A stretch of DNA of 64,000 nt from Psychrosphaera haliotis (GTDB taxonomy: Bacteria; Pseudomonadota; Gammaproteobacteria; Enterobacterales; Alteromonadaceae). The stretch spans positions 912,011-976,010 of the forward strand of contig NZ_WOCD01000005.1 of assembly GCF_009728465.1 (NCBI RefSeq). The letters are read 5' to 3'. This document shows positions 20,186 through 29,382 of the stretch, one piece after another; the first letter of the stretch is position 1; the number at the start of each line of letters is the position of its first letter. The notes beneath the pieces were generated by a model. That model had not been told where the DNA came from, made no database searches, and saw only the letters and a program-made list of their open reading frames with translations. The position numbers and the translations under genes were made by a program.

Positions 20186-21239
20186 TTTTTTCTACTTTAT
20201 TTTTTTGAAAGAGCATCAGGTATCTCTTTACAATTTTATTAGATGGACTTTCAATATATCGATACATTAAGTCAGCTATTAATATTACACCAGCGAGACT
20301 TAAAGGCATACTCAACCAATAGCTACCAGTAATGTTAATAAGTTGACTAATGAAAATGTAACCGACTTCTTGGTGAATTAGATATAACGAATAAGATATC
20401 GTGCCTAAGTAGACTAGTATTGGGTGACTCAGAAAAGATAGCTTTTCTTTTGTTACTAAAATCATTATCAAAAAGAAGGCTGTTACCATTATGCTTGAAG
20501 TAAAGTTATGTCGAGAATAGTCTGATTCTGCCAATAGCCATTGAACTAGAACTAAAACAAATAGTACCAAATTGATAATCCAAATATGGGTCGGTTTTAA
20601 ATTGTTTGAGTTCCAAAGTTTGTAAAATAGAAATCCGGCTAAAAACAAATGGATATGAGGAATTAGTAGTAAAGCTTTAACTTTATACCCCAAATAAACA
20701 TCAAACATAGAAACTAGTATTGTTAGTAGTGAAACTCCGATGCCAATAACAACCATTAATCTAGTAGGGATTGTTTTAAAAAAATAAAATAATGTGGCTA
20801 TAGCAATGTAGAAAAATAATTCATATGTAAGAGTCCAATATGAGCCATCGATGTTTTTTGCACCAAAAAAATTAGGGGTCATAGTTAGGTTTTTAAGAAA
20901 AACAACAAGATCAAACTGCCCATTGAAGATCCAAATGAAAATGGAAGAGATAAAAACTGCAGCCCAAAATGTAGGGAATAATCTGGAGAATCTAGAAACA
21001 AAAAATCGATAAACATTATTGGAATTTTCGATAGACATCGAAATGACAAAACCACTTATAATAAAAAAAAGCTCAACCCCATACCGGCCAATGTGTGACG
21101 AAGGTGAAGGAAAAATAGCGGACAACTCAGGGTAGTTAAACTTTATCGCAAAGAGCGAAGTAAAGTGATAAAGCACCACTCCAAGAGCTGCAATTCCCCT
21201 TAAAGCGTCTAAAGAAGCTAACCGGTATGTATTGTTCAT
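20160..21239 (-). CDS. Acyltransferase family 3 membrane protein
   Basis: A 359-residue multi-span membrane protein. The N-terminus 'LASLDALRGIAALGVVLYHF' with the conserved His, and 'GVELFFIISGFVISMSIE', identify acyltransferase family 3; 'RFSRLFPTFWAAVF' is the usual Arg-containing loop. It probably O-acylates a surface glycan. Its ATG overlaps the flippase stop in a TAATG junction, and its end overlaps asnB, so the three genes are likely coupled. The coding DNA is noticeably AT-rich compared with the core XrtA genes. Confidence 0.88.
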   Translation of the reverse strand: MNNTYRLASLDALRGIAALGVVLYHFTSLFAIKFNYPELSAIFPSPSSHIGRYGVELFFIISGFVISMSIENSNNVYRFFVSRFSRLFPTFWAAVFISSIFIWIFNGQFDLVVFLKNLTMTPNFFGAKNIDGSYWTLTYELFFYIAIATLFYFFKTIPTRLMVVIGIGVSLLTILVSMFDVYLGYKVKALLLIPHIHLFLAGFLFYKLWNSNNLKPTHIWIINLVLFVLVLVQWLLAESDYSRHNFTSSIMVTAFFLIMILVTKEKLSFLSHPILVYLGTISYSLYLIHQEVGYIFISQLINITGSYWLSMPLSLAGVILIADLMYRYIESPSNKIVKRYLMLFQKNKVEKNVRNTRNT

Positions 21240-22732
21240 TAATAGGTTCTCTTTTTCATTGAGACTTTAAACTTCCCAAAAGTTTGCGAAAGCTTTTCTG
21301 CAACTAAACTTTCAACACTTTCTGGCTTTCCACTGTAAACCCACGCTGTCAAAATAAACCCTGAATAAAAAACAGCACCTAATAAAACTAACAGTAAGAA
21401 AGTAAACAAACTGACATCAAAGTTAAGGTAATGCTTTACTAAAAAAAGCATTATGCACATCGCTAAGGCCGAAAGAATAGCTCGCATATTTGTGACAACA
21501 GTCTTAGTTATCGAAATCGATATCTCACGGCGAACTAAAAAATATGATACAAATAAGTTAACAATTGAGCTGAGTATCAGAGCTAATGCTGGTCCCTCTA
21601 TATTTTCAATTAGATTTAATCCAAATAAAAATCCGAAAAATGACAAGATTCTTATAGCTGAAATAAGTGTAGTAACTTTCGGCTTTCCAAGTGCTAAGAA
21701 AATATATCCATTATTTGATGAAACAGAGCTAATGAACGCAAACACCGAAAGTAACTGGATAACAGGAATAGCAGACATCCATTTGTCACCTAGTACAGTA
21801 GGGACAAAATAATCAGCGGTAATCATTAGCCCCAAAGATGCGGGGAGTGCTATAACCGTAATCATTGATGTTGTTTGATAAAAAAGTTCACGTAGCGCCT
21901 CAAAATTACTTTTTTGTTTTGCATACGCTGGATACGAAGCCTTATTGATAGGTGCTGCTATTTCTGTGGCTGGCAATGTAGCCATTTCTTTGCTGATACT
22001 ATAAATGCCAGCAGCAGAGGTAGAAATAAACTTACCAACTATTAGATCAACGCTTTTGTTATTTAAATAGTAAAAAAGATTATTTAACATTATCCACTTA
22101 GAAAAGTTAAACAATGTTCTTACGCCTTTTAATGACAATGAAGGCATATAAGGTAACATCACATAGCTAAAAGTTACGTTTAGCAAAGTGACAAGAAGTG
22201 AACCAAAAATTAAAGCCCAATAACTTTCCAACAAGTACGCCATTAATAGCGTTCCGAAAAAGCTTATTAGCTTGGGGATAACTTGAAGTTTAAGCTCGAG
22301 ATGAAAGTTCATCTCGATTTGGAAGTCGACAACTTTAATATTTTTGAAACTAGAAATTACAAACAGCGATGAAACTGCATAAATGACTGGTTCTAGGCGA
22401 GGGTCTTCAAAAAAAACTGAAATTGTATTTGCCATTATTACAAAGAATAAACACGCTACAACTCCAAAGATTAAGTTGATTGTGAAGCCTGTATCATAGT
22501 CGCTTTTTTCCAACTTGTTTTTTTGTATTAGCGCTGTATTCAAACCAAAGTCACCAAACAAACTAACTAAGCTGTATAGAGACATAGCAATTGCAGCTAT
22601 CCCAAAGTCCTGGGGTGACAAAATACGCACTAAAACGAGAGAGCTAACAATACCCAGGGTATTAATAATTAAGCGAGTAACTAGCATTAGCAATGCACTC
22701 TTCGCTAATTTTGGCGAATGTTGATGGTTCAT
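21239..22732 (-). CDS. Oligosaccharide flippase family protein (Wzx-like, MOP superfamily)
   Basis: A 497-residue integral membrane protein with roughly 12-14 hydrophobic helices. The N-terminus 'LVTRLIINTLGIVSSLVLVR', then 'ILSPQDFGIAAIAMSLYSLV' and 'FGLNTALIQKNK', is characteristic of polysaccharide-biosynthesis flippases of the MOP superfamily. It would move the undecaprenyl-linked repeat unit across the inner membrane. It is the only flippase in the window, so it likely serves the locus's polymer. Confidence 0.9.
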   Translation of the reverse strand: MNHQHSPKLAKSALLMLVTRLIINTLGIVSSLVLVRILSPQDFGIAAIAMSLYSLVSLFGDFGLNTALIQKNKLEKSDYDTGFTINLIFGVVACLFFVIMANTISVFFEDPRLEPVIYAVSSLFVISSFKNIKVVDFQIEMNFHLELKLQVIPKLISFFGTLLMAYLLESYWALIFGSLLVTLLNVTFSYVMLPYMPSLSLKGVRTLFNFSKWIMLNNLFYYLNNKSVDLIVGKFISTSAAGIYSISKEMATLPATEIAAPINKASYPAYAKQKSNFEALRELFYQTTSMITVIALPASLGLMITADYFVPTVLGDKWMSAIPVIQLLSVFAFISSVSSNNGYIFLALGKPKVTTLISAIRILSFFGFLFGLNLIENIEGPALALILSSIVNLFVSYFLVRREISISITKTVVTNMRAILSALAMCIMLFLVKHYLNFDVSLFTFLLLVLLGAVFYSGFILTAWVYSGKPESVESLVAEKLSQTFGKFKVSMKKRTY

Positions 22733-22772
22733 CTATTTATGTTCACTTTTTAAAGCTTGCTTGTTATGTATG

Positions 22773-23645
22773 TTATTCGGGTAATACTTTTTTATATGTG
22801 TTGCCTAAATCAAGCTTTTCGCATTCAGTCTTAAGATCGAAATTGTAAGACAAGTCTAATGCTAAATTTCGTCTAGAGTTATTAGGGGATTGAGCTACAT
22901 AATGTTTACTTCTAATTCTAGTACAATGACCTTCATCTAAGAGTTTTTCAGGAATCAAATAGACTTTAGAGCTTTTAGGCTTAAGGTTTTTGGCCCAATA
23001 CTTTATACCGCTACCATGGTCATAATAAATTTTAGATTTTTTTGCAAACTCTGCTTTTGGTGAATTAGGATGGTAGGCGACATGACCAAACCAACCTGAA
23101 CCAGTTTCAAACTGATGTTTGCTAGCCGCTTGAGTTGTGCAACCAGCCAACTCCCAATATCGGTTATATTTATTTAATATCGTATTTTTAATGCCACGAT
23201 TGGGCTTGGTAACCGCAATATCACCTTCTTGCAAAGACTCAAATAGTTCGGCTAAATATGAGACGTTTTTGTTACGGACAAGCAAGTCTGAATGCCAAAA
23301 CGCTAATTTTTTAGTGTATAAAAAAGCAAACTCTATAGGAAACATCATGTGAAGCATTGGTAACTTTAAATCTTCATTAAAGTCAATTTCAATCGATCCC
23401 TCAAGCAGCACCGGCGCTTTTGCTCTAGGATCTGAACCCACAAGCGGAGTCCATCCGGCATCTTTTACTAGCTGCTGTTGCACTAGACACCAGTCTGGAT
23501 CAACATTCCAGCATAGCCATAACTTGTCATAGCCTTCAGCCTTTGTCTTCCACTTCTTCGCAGCTTCAAATATTTGCTCTAATTCCAAAGAGAAATGGTT
23601 CCAATGCCCTTTACCGGTCCGGTATAATTTTTCTTCAATATCCAT
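22773..23645 (-). CDS. Conserved-looking hypothetical protein of unknown function
   Basis: A 290-residue protein with no signal peptide and no membrane span. It is unusually rich in Trp and Lys ('KGHWNHFSLELEQIF', 'YDKLWLCWNVDPDWCLVQQQ') and contains 'KKLAFWHSDLLVRNKNV' and 'HQFETGSGWFGHVAYHP'. No family was recognised. Its position between the flippase and the ligase-like gene, with 10 and 40 base gaps, suggests a role in assembling the repeat unit. A GT-A-like transferase is possible because of the 'HSD' segment after hydrophobic residues, but this is weak. Confidence 0.6.
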   Translation of the reverse strand: MDIEEKLYRTGKGHWNHFSLELEQIFEAAKKWKTKAEGYDKLWLCWNVDPDWCLVQQQLVKDAGWTPLVGSDPRAKAPVLLEGSIEIDFNEDLKLPMLHMMFPIEFAFLYTKKLAFWHSDLLVRNKNVSYLAELFESLQEGDIAVTKPNRGIKNTILNKYNRYWELAGCTTQAASKHQFETGSGWFGHVAYHPNSPKAEFAKKSKIYYDHGSGIKYWAKNLKPKSSKVYLIPEKLLDEGHCTRIRSKHYVAQSPNNSRRNLALDLSYNFDLKTECEKLDLGNTYKKVLPE

Positions 23646-23654
23646 AATTGCTCG

Positions 23655-24938
23655 CTATTCGTCTTTGTCTAATAAGTTGTGCTTTTCATCTTTCTTCATT
23701 ATTAAGCTTATTGCAGCAATTAAGGCAATCATCCAAATAGATATTTCTAAAACTTTGCTATTTGAAAACTGACTAGAAACCATTACTCCAAGGAGACCTG
23801 AGCTACAACTTAATAAGACAAGAGCCACTCTAGGGTTTTTCTCAAAAACAGCGTTAACAATTTTGACTTTATATACTGCGCCAACAACTAAAAATAGAAA
23901 GAAAAAGCTTCCAACCAGTCCATGATCAACTAAAAAGGACATAGTAATATTATGCGAGGCGCGTCGACCACCAATGGCAGTTTCAGTCATATACTCTTCC
24001 GCTACATAATATGGGCTTTGAATGAGAGTACCTCTGTGTCCAAAGCCTAGCACAGGGTTATCTTTAAACATTTCCCATTGTGCTTCAATTACCACTATTC
24101 TAGTGTAAGCACTTTTATCAACCTCCTCGTTTTCTTGGGCATTAATCACTTTATTCATTCTTTCAGCTATCAATGGGCCCAATAACATAGACCCGAGCAG
24201 AGCTGCAATGCCGGCCCATTTAAAAACTTGTGTTTTTTTCTCCTTCGGACTGTACCAAATAAAAAACAAGCCTGCTATCACCAGCCCTACTAGTCCACCT
24301 CTGCTTCCCGTCATAAAAAATAAATTGGCCACTAAAGCTAAAGGGAAAAAAACTAAATACCGTCGTTTTATATTGGTAAGGATAAGCACTGATGTCATTA
24401 GAATAATCGGAATCAAATGTATTGCTAACAAATTTCCATCTTTAATACCGGGTAGTCCTGCTGCTTCAAAACGGCCACTTTGGTGAGTTTGTATTGCCTC
24501 TAAGCCTATGTAAGCTGCGCCTATTGCATTGGCTACTATCACACCTATTAAACGTTTTTCTGTATTTACTAAAGTAACAATTATAAAATAAAGAATGACC
24601 AATTTAAAAAGTAAAACTAAATACTCTTGGTGGAGCGAGGGATAGTTTACCCAGGTCATTTGCAAGCAAATGTAGGAAAATAGTGCCAGTAACCATTTTG
24701 TTTCTTTAGGTTTTAACCAGGCTTTTAAGTTTTTTTCGTGTATGAAGGTACTAATAAGCGTGATTAGCGCAACTATTAATGTCCAACGCATTTCAGGTAA
24801 AAAACTACCCCAGTATTTTCCTGGTGGGTGCATGTAATAAACAAAAAAGTACAGTAAAAGTCCAACGTATGGGCGTTTGAGTGCCACTAAGCACCCAATG
24901 CTAAATACAGCTAAAAAACCAAGCGCGGTAATTGGCAT
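23655..24938 (-). CDS. O-antigen ligase/polymerase-like membrane protein (exosortase-A O-ligase-like)
   Basis: A 427-residue membrane protein with about ten spans. The N-terminus 'ALKRPYVGLLLYFFVYYMHP' resembles the putative O-glycosylation ligase of exosortase A systems (TIGR03097). 'FFMTGSRGGLVGLV' is the Wzy_C/WaaL-type loop motif, and 'NPVLGFGHRGTL' with 'ASHNITMSFLVDHGLVGSFF' follows the usual GxG...HN...E/D pattern. It would polymerise the repeat unit or attach it to protein or lipid; polymerase and ligase cannot be separated by eye. Confidence 0.82.
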   Translation of the reverse strand: MPITALGFLAVFSIGCLVALKRPYVGLLLYFFVYYMHPPGKYWGSFLPEMRWTLIVALITLISTFIHEKNLKAWLKPKETKWLLALFSYICLQMTWVNYPSLHQEYLVLLFKLVILYFIIVTLVNTEKRLIGVIVANAIGAAYIGLEAIQTHQSGRFEAAGLPGIKDGNLLAIHLIPIILMTSVLILTNIKRRYLVFFPLALVANLFFMTGSRGGLVGLVIAGLFFIWYSPKEKKTQVFKWAGIAALLGSMLLGPLIAERMNKVINAQENEEVDKSAYTRIVVIEAQWEMFKDNPVLGFGHRGTLIQSPYYVAEEYMTETAIGGRRASHNITMSFLVDHGLVGSFFFLFLVVGAVYKVKIVNAVFEKNPRVALVLLSCSSGLLGVMVSSQFSNSKVLEISIWMIALIAAISLIMKKDEKHNLLDKDE

Positions 24939-24940
24939 CT

Positions 24941-26272
24941 TTAATTAACTTTTGCCATTAGCTTGTTGTTCACTTCTTCTAGGGGAATAATAGTATTTAC
25001 AGTATCTTTATTACTGCTGGTTATCCAAAAAATACCATGAGGGTGATGAATACCTGTTTTCTGATCGTCCATTTTGTAAAACAAATCATAGAAAGAGAAG
25101 CTTTCCTCTGTTATTGAACTTCTAAAGATTGCACCTTGTTTTACTTCAGTTGAACAGCGATTTTTGATATGGATAGTATTCTCATCAATCGACATTGAAA
25201 ATACTTTATTAGATCCCTCATAAAAGTAGCTGTCGTTTAACATTTCAAATTGTGAAAGGTGCTCAAAAGCAACGTTTACGGCTTCTTTGCTATCAAATTT
25301 AATATGAAACTGCTCAGCCATTACTGGAATGTACTTTGGGTTACCTGGAATTGATAACGTTGAAACGAGTTTGTTAAAATCATTGATGTGATAAAAACAT
25401 TTCTCATTTTTTGTATAGGGTTGTTGGCTCAATGCGGTACAAAGCGCAATTTCAGTATTTTCATCAGCAAGCTTTAAAATGTCACCCAGCAATTTGTCAT
25501 GATTAATATAGGAAATAAGCATTGGGTTATCAGACATCGTTTTAGCTGTGTTGCCGCCAAATTCTTCAGGAAAAGATTCTTTCCAAAGAGTGTGCTGAAT
25601 ATGGGCTGTGCTATTAGAGAAGATTGTCGCAAGCGTTGGTCGCTCTTTTTTGTAAAGATGTCGAAATACATCAAGTTGAATCCAATCTAATAAACCAGCT
25701 CGACGCCACTTTTTCTTAGCATCGAACTTCTCAATAATCAGCTGTTTCGCTATTTTTAAACACGTTTTAAATGACAGGCCGTTTTGAACCATAAATGATA
25801 AGAATTGCACCGCAGAAACTTTACTGTTGGCGGGATTGCCTTGTACATATGCTTTTATAAATTCGGCGTAATTTTTTAGTTTTTCTGAAGGTTGTGTCAG
25901 CGTATCCCAAGGATCTGGAAGGTAAGTACCCTTGAAGGAATCAGTGATATAACCATTCATGCTGCCAAAAATAAGACTTGATTTACCTTGTGCCGATAAA
26001 TCATCCCAAATGTATTTACCCTTACACTTGTCAGCTTCATTGAGGCGATAGACTGTGTGTTCTTCAGGAGTTAAACCAGTATGAACCGTTACCCATTGTA
26101 TCCAAGGGTTGAGGTCTTCACCACTCTGAGCTGCGTCGGTCACAAAACAGCGAGACTTATCGGCCAAACGTTTAAAGTTAGGTAAATGCCCTTCCGCCAT
26201 AAACTTATCAACTAGGTGCGGAACGAGTTCGTTAAACTCTACTAAAATTACATTTTTTGATTGGTCTGTCAT
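24941..26272 (-). CDS. Alkaline phosphatase superfamily-like protein in exosortase locus
   Basis: A 443-residue protein without signal peptide. The N-terminus 'NVILVEFNELVPHLVDKFM', then 'GHLPNFKRLADKS' and 'PWIQWVTVHTGLTPEEHTV', follows the layout of type I phosphodiesterase/nucleotide pyrophosphatase proteins (metal ligand, then 'PNxxxLA', then 'W...TG..P..H'). The usual N-terminal Asp is replaced by the Asn-Glu of 'FNEL', and the expected C-terminal metal ligands were not clearly seen. Activity is therefore uncertain. It is 2 bases from its downstream neighbour in the conserved XrtA half of the locus, which suggests a role in glycan modification. Confidence 0.6.
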   Translation of the reverse strand: MTDQSKNVILVEFNELVPHLVDKFMAEGHLPNFKRLADKSRCFVTDAAQSGEDLNPWIQWVTVHTGLTPEEHTVYRLNEADKCKGKYIWDDLSAQGKSSLIFGSMNGYITDSFKGTYLPDPWDTLTQPSEKLKNYAEFIKAYVQGNPANSKVSAVQFLSFMVQNGLSFKTCLKIAKQLIIEKFDAKKKWRRAGLLDWIQLDVFRHLYKKERPTLATIFSNSTAHIQHTLWKESFPEEFGGNTAKTMSDNPMLISYINHDKLLGDILKLADENTEIALCTALSQQPYTKNEKCFYHINDFNKLVSTLSIPGNPKYIPVMAEQFHIKFDSKEAVNVAFEHLSQFEMLNDSYFYEGSNKVFSMSIDENTIHIKNRCSTEVKQGAIFRSSITEESFSFYDLFYKMDDQKTGIHHPHGIFWITSSNKDTVNTIIPLEEVNNKLMAKVN

Positions 26273-26273
26273 T

Positions 26274-27425
26274 TTATCGTTCCCTAGTCTTTTCTTTAAT
26301 TAATACCTGCGCTATCTCAACAACCCGCTTTGAATTCTCGTGCCAAACAAACCCTTTGTTGATGACGCTTTGCTTTACGGCTTCGCGCTTGTGTTTGTAG
26401 TTTACGTAGTTTTCTATTGCTTCGTTAAGGCTGGCCTTAAAGGATTGCTGGTTGCCTTTTTCAAAAAATACGGCGGTGTCGTCGCTGAGTATTTCTTCTA
26501 TGTTGGGTGTTCGTGGTGCAATAATCAGTGAGCCAACGGCCATGTATTCAAACATTTTTAATGGCGAGGCGTAGGCGGTTACGTCAGGCTGTAGTGAGAT
26601 ATCAAATTCTTTAACAAAGTCTAATACTTTGTCGCGTGTTACTAAGCCTTTAAACTCTACTTTGTCGGCAATGCCTAAATCAGCGGCTTGTTGTTTAAGT
26701 TCAGGAAGAATGGTGCCATCACCAATGCAGACTAATTTTAATGGTAAGTGTTTGTGCTCAGCAATGGCTTCAATGGCTTTGTCCATGCCATGCCACGGGT
26801 TTATAAAACCGGTAAAGCCAATCACTATGTTGTCTTTTTCTAAATCAATAGGCGAGGCCAGCATTTCATCAATAAAGGGCTGACGCACGCCGTTATGCAC
26901 AACCGTAATTTTATTTTCGGCCACGCCTGCATCGCGCAAATGGTCGGCTAAAACGTTAGTCACCGGTAAACAATGATCGGCACCACGCCAGGTGTAGTTT
27001 TCTACTTTTTTAGCCAGCCATTTAAGAGCCAAACCGCTGTAGCGACTGCGTTCTTCAACAAGCGGCGCATTCACTTCTAAAATAAGTGGCACATTAAATA
27101 GTTTTGATGCCCAAATGCCGGCTGGCTGATAAAGGTTATAACGTTCGTAAATAAACTCAGGCTTAAATTGTTTTATCGCCACGGCTAATTTTATAAACAC
27201 CCAAATGCTGTAAGTGAGTTCCAGTAGTTCATAAATAAAGGCAGGCAAAGCGGCTTTTAGCTTACTAACAAACCCACCGTCGTGACCAAAGTCAGATTGT
27301 TCATTAACTTGTGGTGCCACAAACTTGAGTTCGTGGCCTTGTTCTAATAACGCATTGGTTAGCTCTTCAACGTGAACAAATTGGCCATCTTTAGAGGCGA
27401 TTCGGTGATGGTATAAAATTTTCAT
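26274..27425 (-). CDS. Glycosyltransferase family 4 protein (XrtA locus)
   Basis: A 383-residue GT-B transferase. Visible motifs are 'ILYHHRIASKDGQFVHVEEL' at the N-terminus, 'FIYERYNLYQPAGIWASKL', the hinge 'ITVVHNGVRQPFI', 'VIGFTGFINPWHGMDKAIEA', and the donor-binding 'ASPLKMFEYMAVGSLIIAP' with its Glu. This type is common next to exosortase-associated amidotransferase genes. Its start overlaps the stop of the amidotransferase by one base, indicating coupled translation. Substrates are unknown. Confidence 0.88.
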   Translation of the reverse strand: MKILYHHRIASKDGQFVHVEELTNALLEQGHELKFVAPQVNEQSDFGHDGGFVSKLKAALPAFIYELLELTYSIWVFIKLAVAIKQFKPEFIYERYNLYQPAGIWASKLFNVPLILEVNAPLVEERSRYSGLALKWLAKKVENYTWRGADHCLPVTNVLADHLRDAGVAENKITVVHNGVRQPFIDEMLASPIDLEKDNIVIGFTGFINPWHGMDKAIEAIAEHKHLPLKLVCIGDGTILPELKQQAADLGIADKVEFKGLVTRDKVLDFVKEFDISLQPDVTAYASPLKMFEYMAVGSLIIAPRTPNIEEILSDDTAVFFEKGNQQSFKASLNEAIENYVNYKHKREAVKQSVINKGFVWHENSKRVVEIAQVLIKEKTRER

Positions 27426-29380
27426 TATTGTTCTTTCTGCGTTGGTTGAGCTTTTAAAAATTCAGCAAATACCGTGATGCTCCACAGCGTCATGCCAATG
27501 TTTTGTTTGCCAGAGTAATGCGAGTCTATCAAACCTTCTATGCCGTCTATATTAAACCAATGGTTAGATTTTAAAACGTCTAATTGCATGCGTTTTATTA
27601 CTTCCTGTTTGGTCATCATTCTAAACCATTCATCCATGGGCGACGTGAAGCTTTTTTTAAGTCTGCCAGTTACCCAGTTTGGCAATAAGGTTGAGGCAAT
27701 TTGTCGGAGTAACAATTTGGCTTTGCGGCCTTTGATATTCTGCTCGCTTGATTTAGGTAGCCACTGCTCTACTAAACGATGATCTAAAAACGGCACTCGC
27801 GCTTCTATGCTGTTGGCCATGGTTGTGCGGTCAACTTTGGTAAGAATGTTGCCAGGCAAATAGGTTTTAAAGTCGATGTACTGGGCTTTTTTAATCACGT
27901 CTGTGTTGGTGATCTTACTTGCGTGCGTTTCAAAGTGTGACTTAGAGCTATAACCATTTAACGACTCAGTGAATGCAGGCGTAAATATTTGCGCTAATAC
28001 TTCTGGAGGGTTAATGCTCATGGCCCGATGGAAGTTAGTAATGAAGTCGTTGTTTAACGCGTTTAACGTTGAATGTGCTCGCAAAAATTGTGGCGCCCAA
28101 GGCATTGCAGGGTAAACCTTGGCTAAAAATGAAAATACCGGTTTACGAATGGCTTTTGGTAAGGAGTTTTTGATTTTTCCTTCAAGGCGAAGCAGTCGGT
28201 AATTGCGATAACCTAAAAATAATTCGTCGGCACCGTCGCCGCTAAGCATTACGGTAACTTGTTTTTTAGCTTGTTTGGTTAACAAATACGTTGGAATGGC
28301 TGAGTTGTCAGCAAAGGGTTCGTCGAACATTGCCACAAGCTCTGGCAGGTAATCAAAGGTATTACATGACACGGTAATGCCAACATGATTAGTATTCAGG
28401 TGTTTTGCAACGGTTTCTGCCTGTGCGGATTCGTCATATTCTTTTCGGTCAAAACCCATAGAGTAAGTTGAGACGTTTTGGTTTTTGTTCATTTCGCCAA
28501 CAATAATTGAAGAATCCACGCCGCCAGATAAAAAGGCGCCTACAGGAACATCTGCCATAGTGCGCGTTTGAATGGCGTTGCTTAATAATTCACGGCCTTG
28601 GCAAAGCTCATTGGCACTAGTAGCGACTTGTGGGGTATTTATTGCGTTGGCACAGTCCCAATATTGTTGTGGCGCGATTGTCACTTGCGCGGGGCTGTTA
28701 ACCTCTGGGCTACAAGCTTCAGTGCTACCAACTGTCATGCTACTAACAGCTACGGTAAAGCAGTGCCCAGCGGCAAGCTTGTGAATGCCTTTGTAAATGG
28801 TGTTAGGTTCAGGCACGTAACCTAAAGAAAAGTAGTCATGCACTGCATGTTCCGACAACTCAGGTTTATCTGCACTATAAGCCAATAAGGCTTTTAGCTC
28901 AGAGCCTACAAGCACGGTTCCGTTGGCTAATTGACTCCAATAAACGGGTTTTATGCCTAGTCTGTCGCGAGCGATAAAAACGCTTTGTTTGTCGGCATCA
29001 TAAATAGCGAAGGCAAACATGCCATTAAATTTGTCTATACAAGCTTCGCCCCATTCTTGCCAAGCGTGTAATAACACTTCGGTATCACAATGAGAATTAA
29101 ACTCGTGGCCTAACTCTACTAAGGTTTGGCGGAGTTGGGTGTGATTGTAAATCTCGCCGTTGTATACCAAGGTAATGTTGTTTTTAACAAGAGGCTGATG
29201 ACCATTATCAATGTCGATAATTGACAGGCGAGTATGGCCAAATGCTACGTTAGCGCTGTCATTTATAAAATAACCACTATCGTCAGGACCACGGTGATCG
29301 AGTGTTGCCGTCATTTTCTTGAGCAACAATTCCGTTTGTTCTGCCTGTGAAGGGTTAATGAGGGCAACAAATCCGCACAT
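27425..29380 (-). CDS. Exosortase-A system-associated amidotransferase 1 (TIGR03108-like)
   Basis: A 651-residue asparagine-synthase-like enzyme. Cys2 is in MCGFVALINPS, and the glutaminase half has 'LDHRGPDDSGYF' and 'VYNGEIYNHTQLRQ'. The synthase half has 'PVGAFLSGGVDSSIIVGEM', 'VMLSGDGADELFLGYRNY' and 'SIEARVPFLDHRLVEQW'. The 'EVLLHAWQEWGEACIDKFNG' type segment fits TIGR03108. A Ser/Thr/Val-rich insertion of about 25 residues (near residues 212-240) separates the two domains and is absent from the copy at 18305. Probably amidates a uronic acid of the exopolysaccharide. Confidence 0.9.
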   Translation of the reverse strand: MCGFVALINPSQAEQTELLLKKMTATLDHRGPDDSGYFINDSANVAFGHTRLSIIDIDNGHQPLVKNNITLVYNGEIYNHTQLRQTLVELGHEFNSHCDTEVLLHAWQEWGEACIDKFNGMFAFAIYDADKQSVFIARDRLGIKPVYWSQLANGTVLVGSELKALLAYSADKPELSEHAVHDYFSLGYVPEPNTIYKGIHKLAAGHCFTVAVSSMTVGSTEACSPEVNSPAQVTIAPQQYWDCANAINTPQVATSANELCQGRELLSNAIQTRTMADVPVGAFLSGGVDSSIIVGEMNKNQNVSTYSMGFDRKEYDESAQAETVAKHLNTNHVGITVSCNTFDYLPELVAMFDEPFADNSAIPTYLLTKQAKKQVTVMLSGDGADELFLGYRNYRLLRLEGKIKNSLPKAIRKPVFSFLAKVYPAMPWAPQFLRAHSTLNALNNDFITNFHRAMSINPPEVLAQIFTPAFTESLNGYSSKSHFETHASKITNTDVIKKAQYIDFKTYLPGNILTKVDRTTMANSIEARVPFLDHRLVEQWLPKSSEQNIKGRKAKLLLRQIASTLLPNWVTGRLKKSFTSPMDEWFRMMTKQEVIKRMQLDVLKSNHWFNIDGIEGLIDSHYSGKQNIGMTLWSITVFAEFLKAQPTQKEQ

Positions 29381-29382
29381 GG

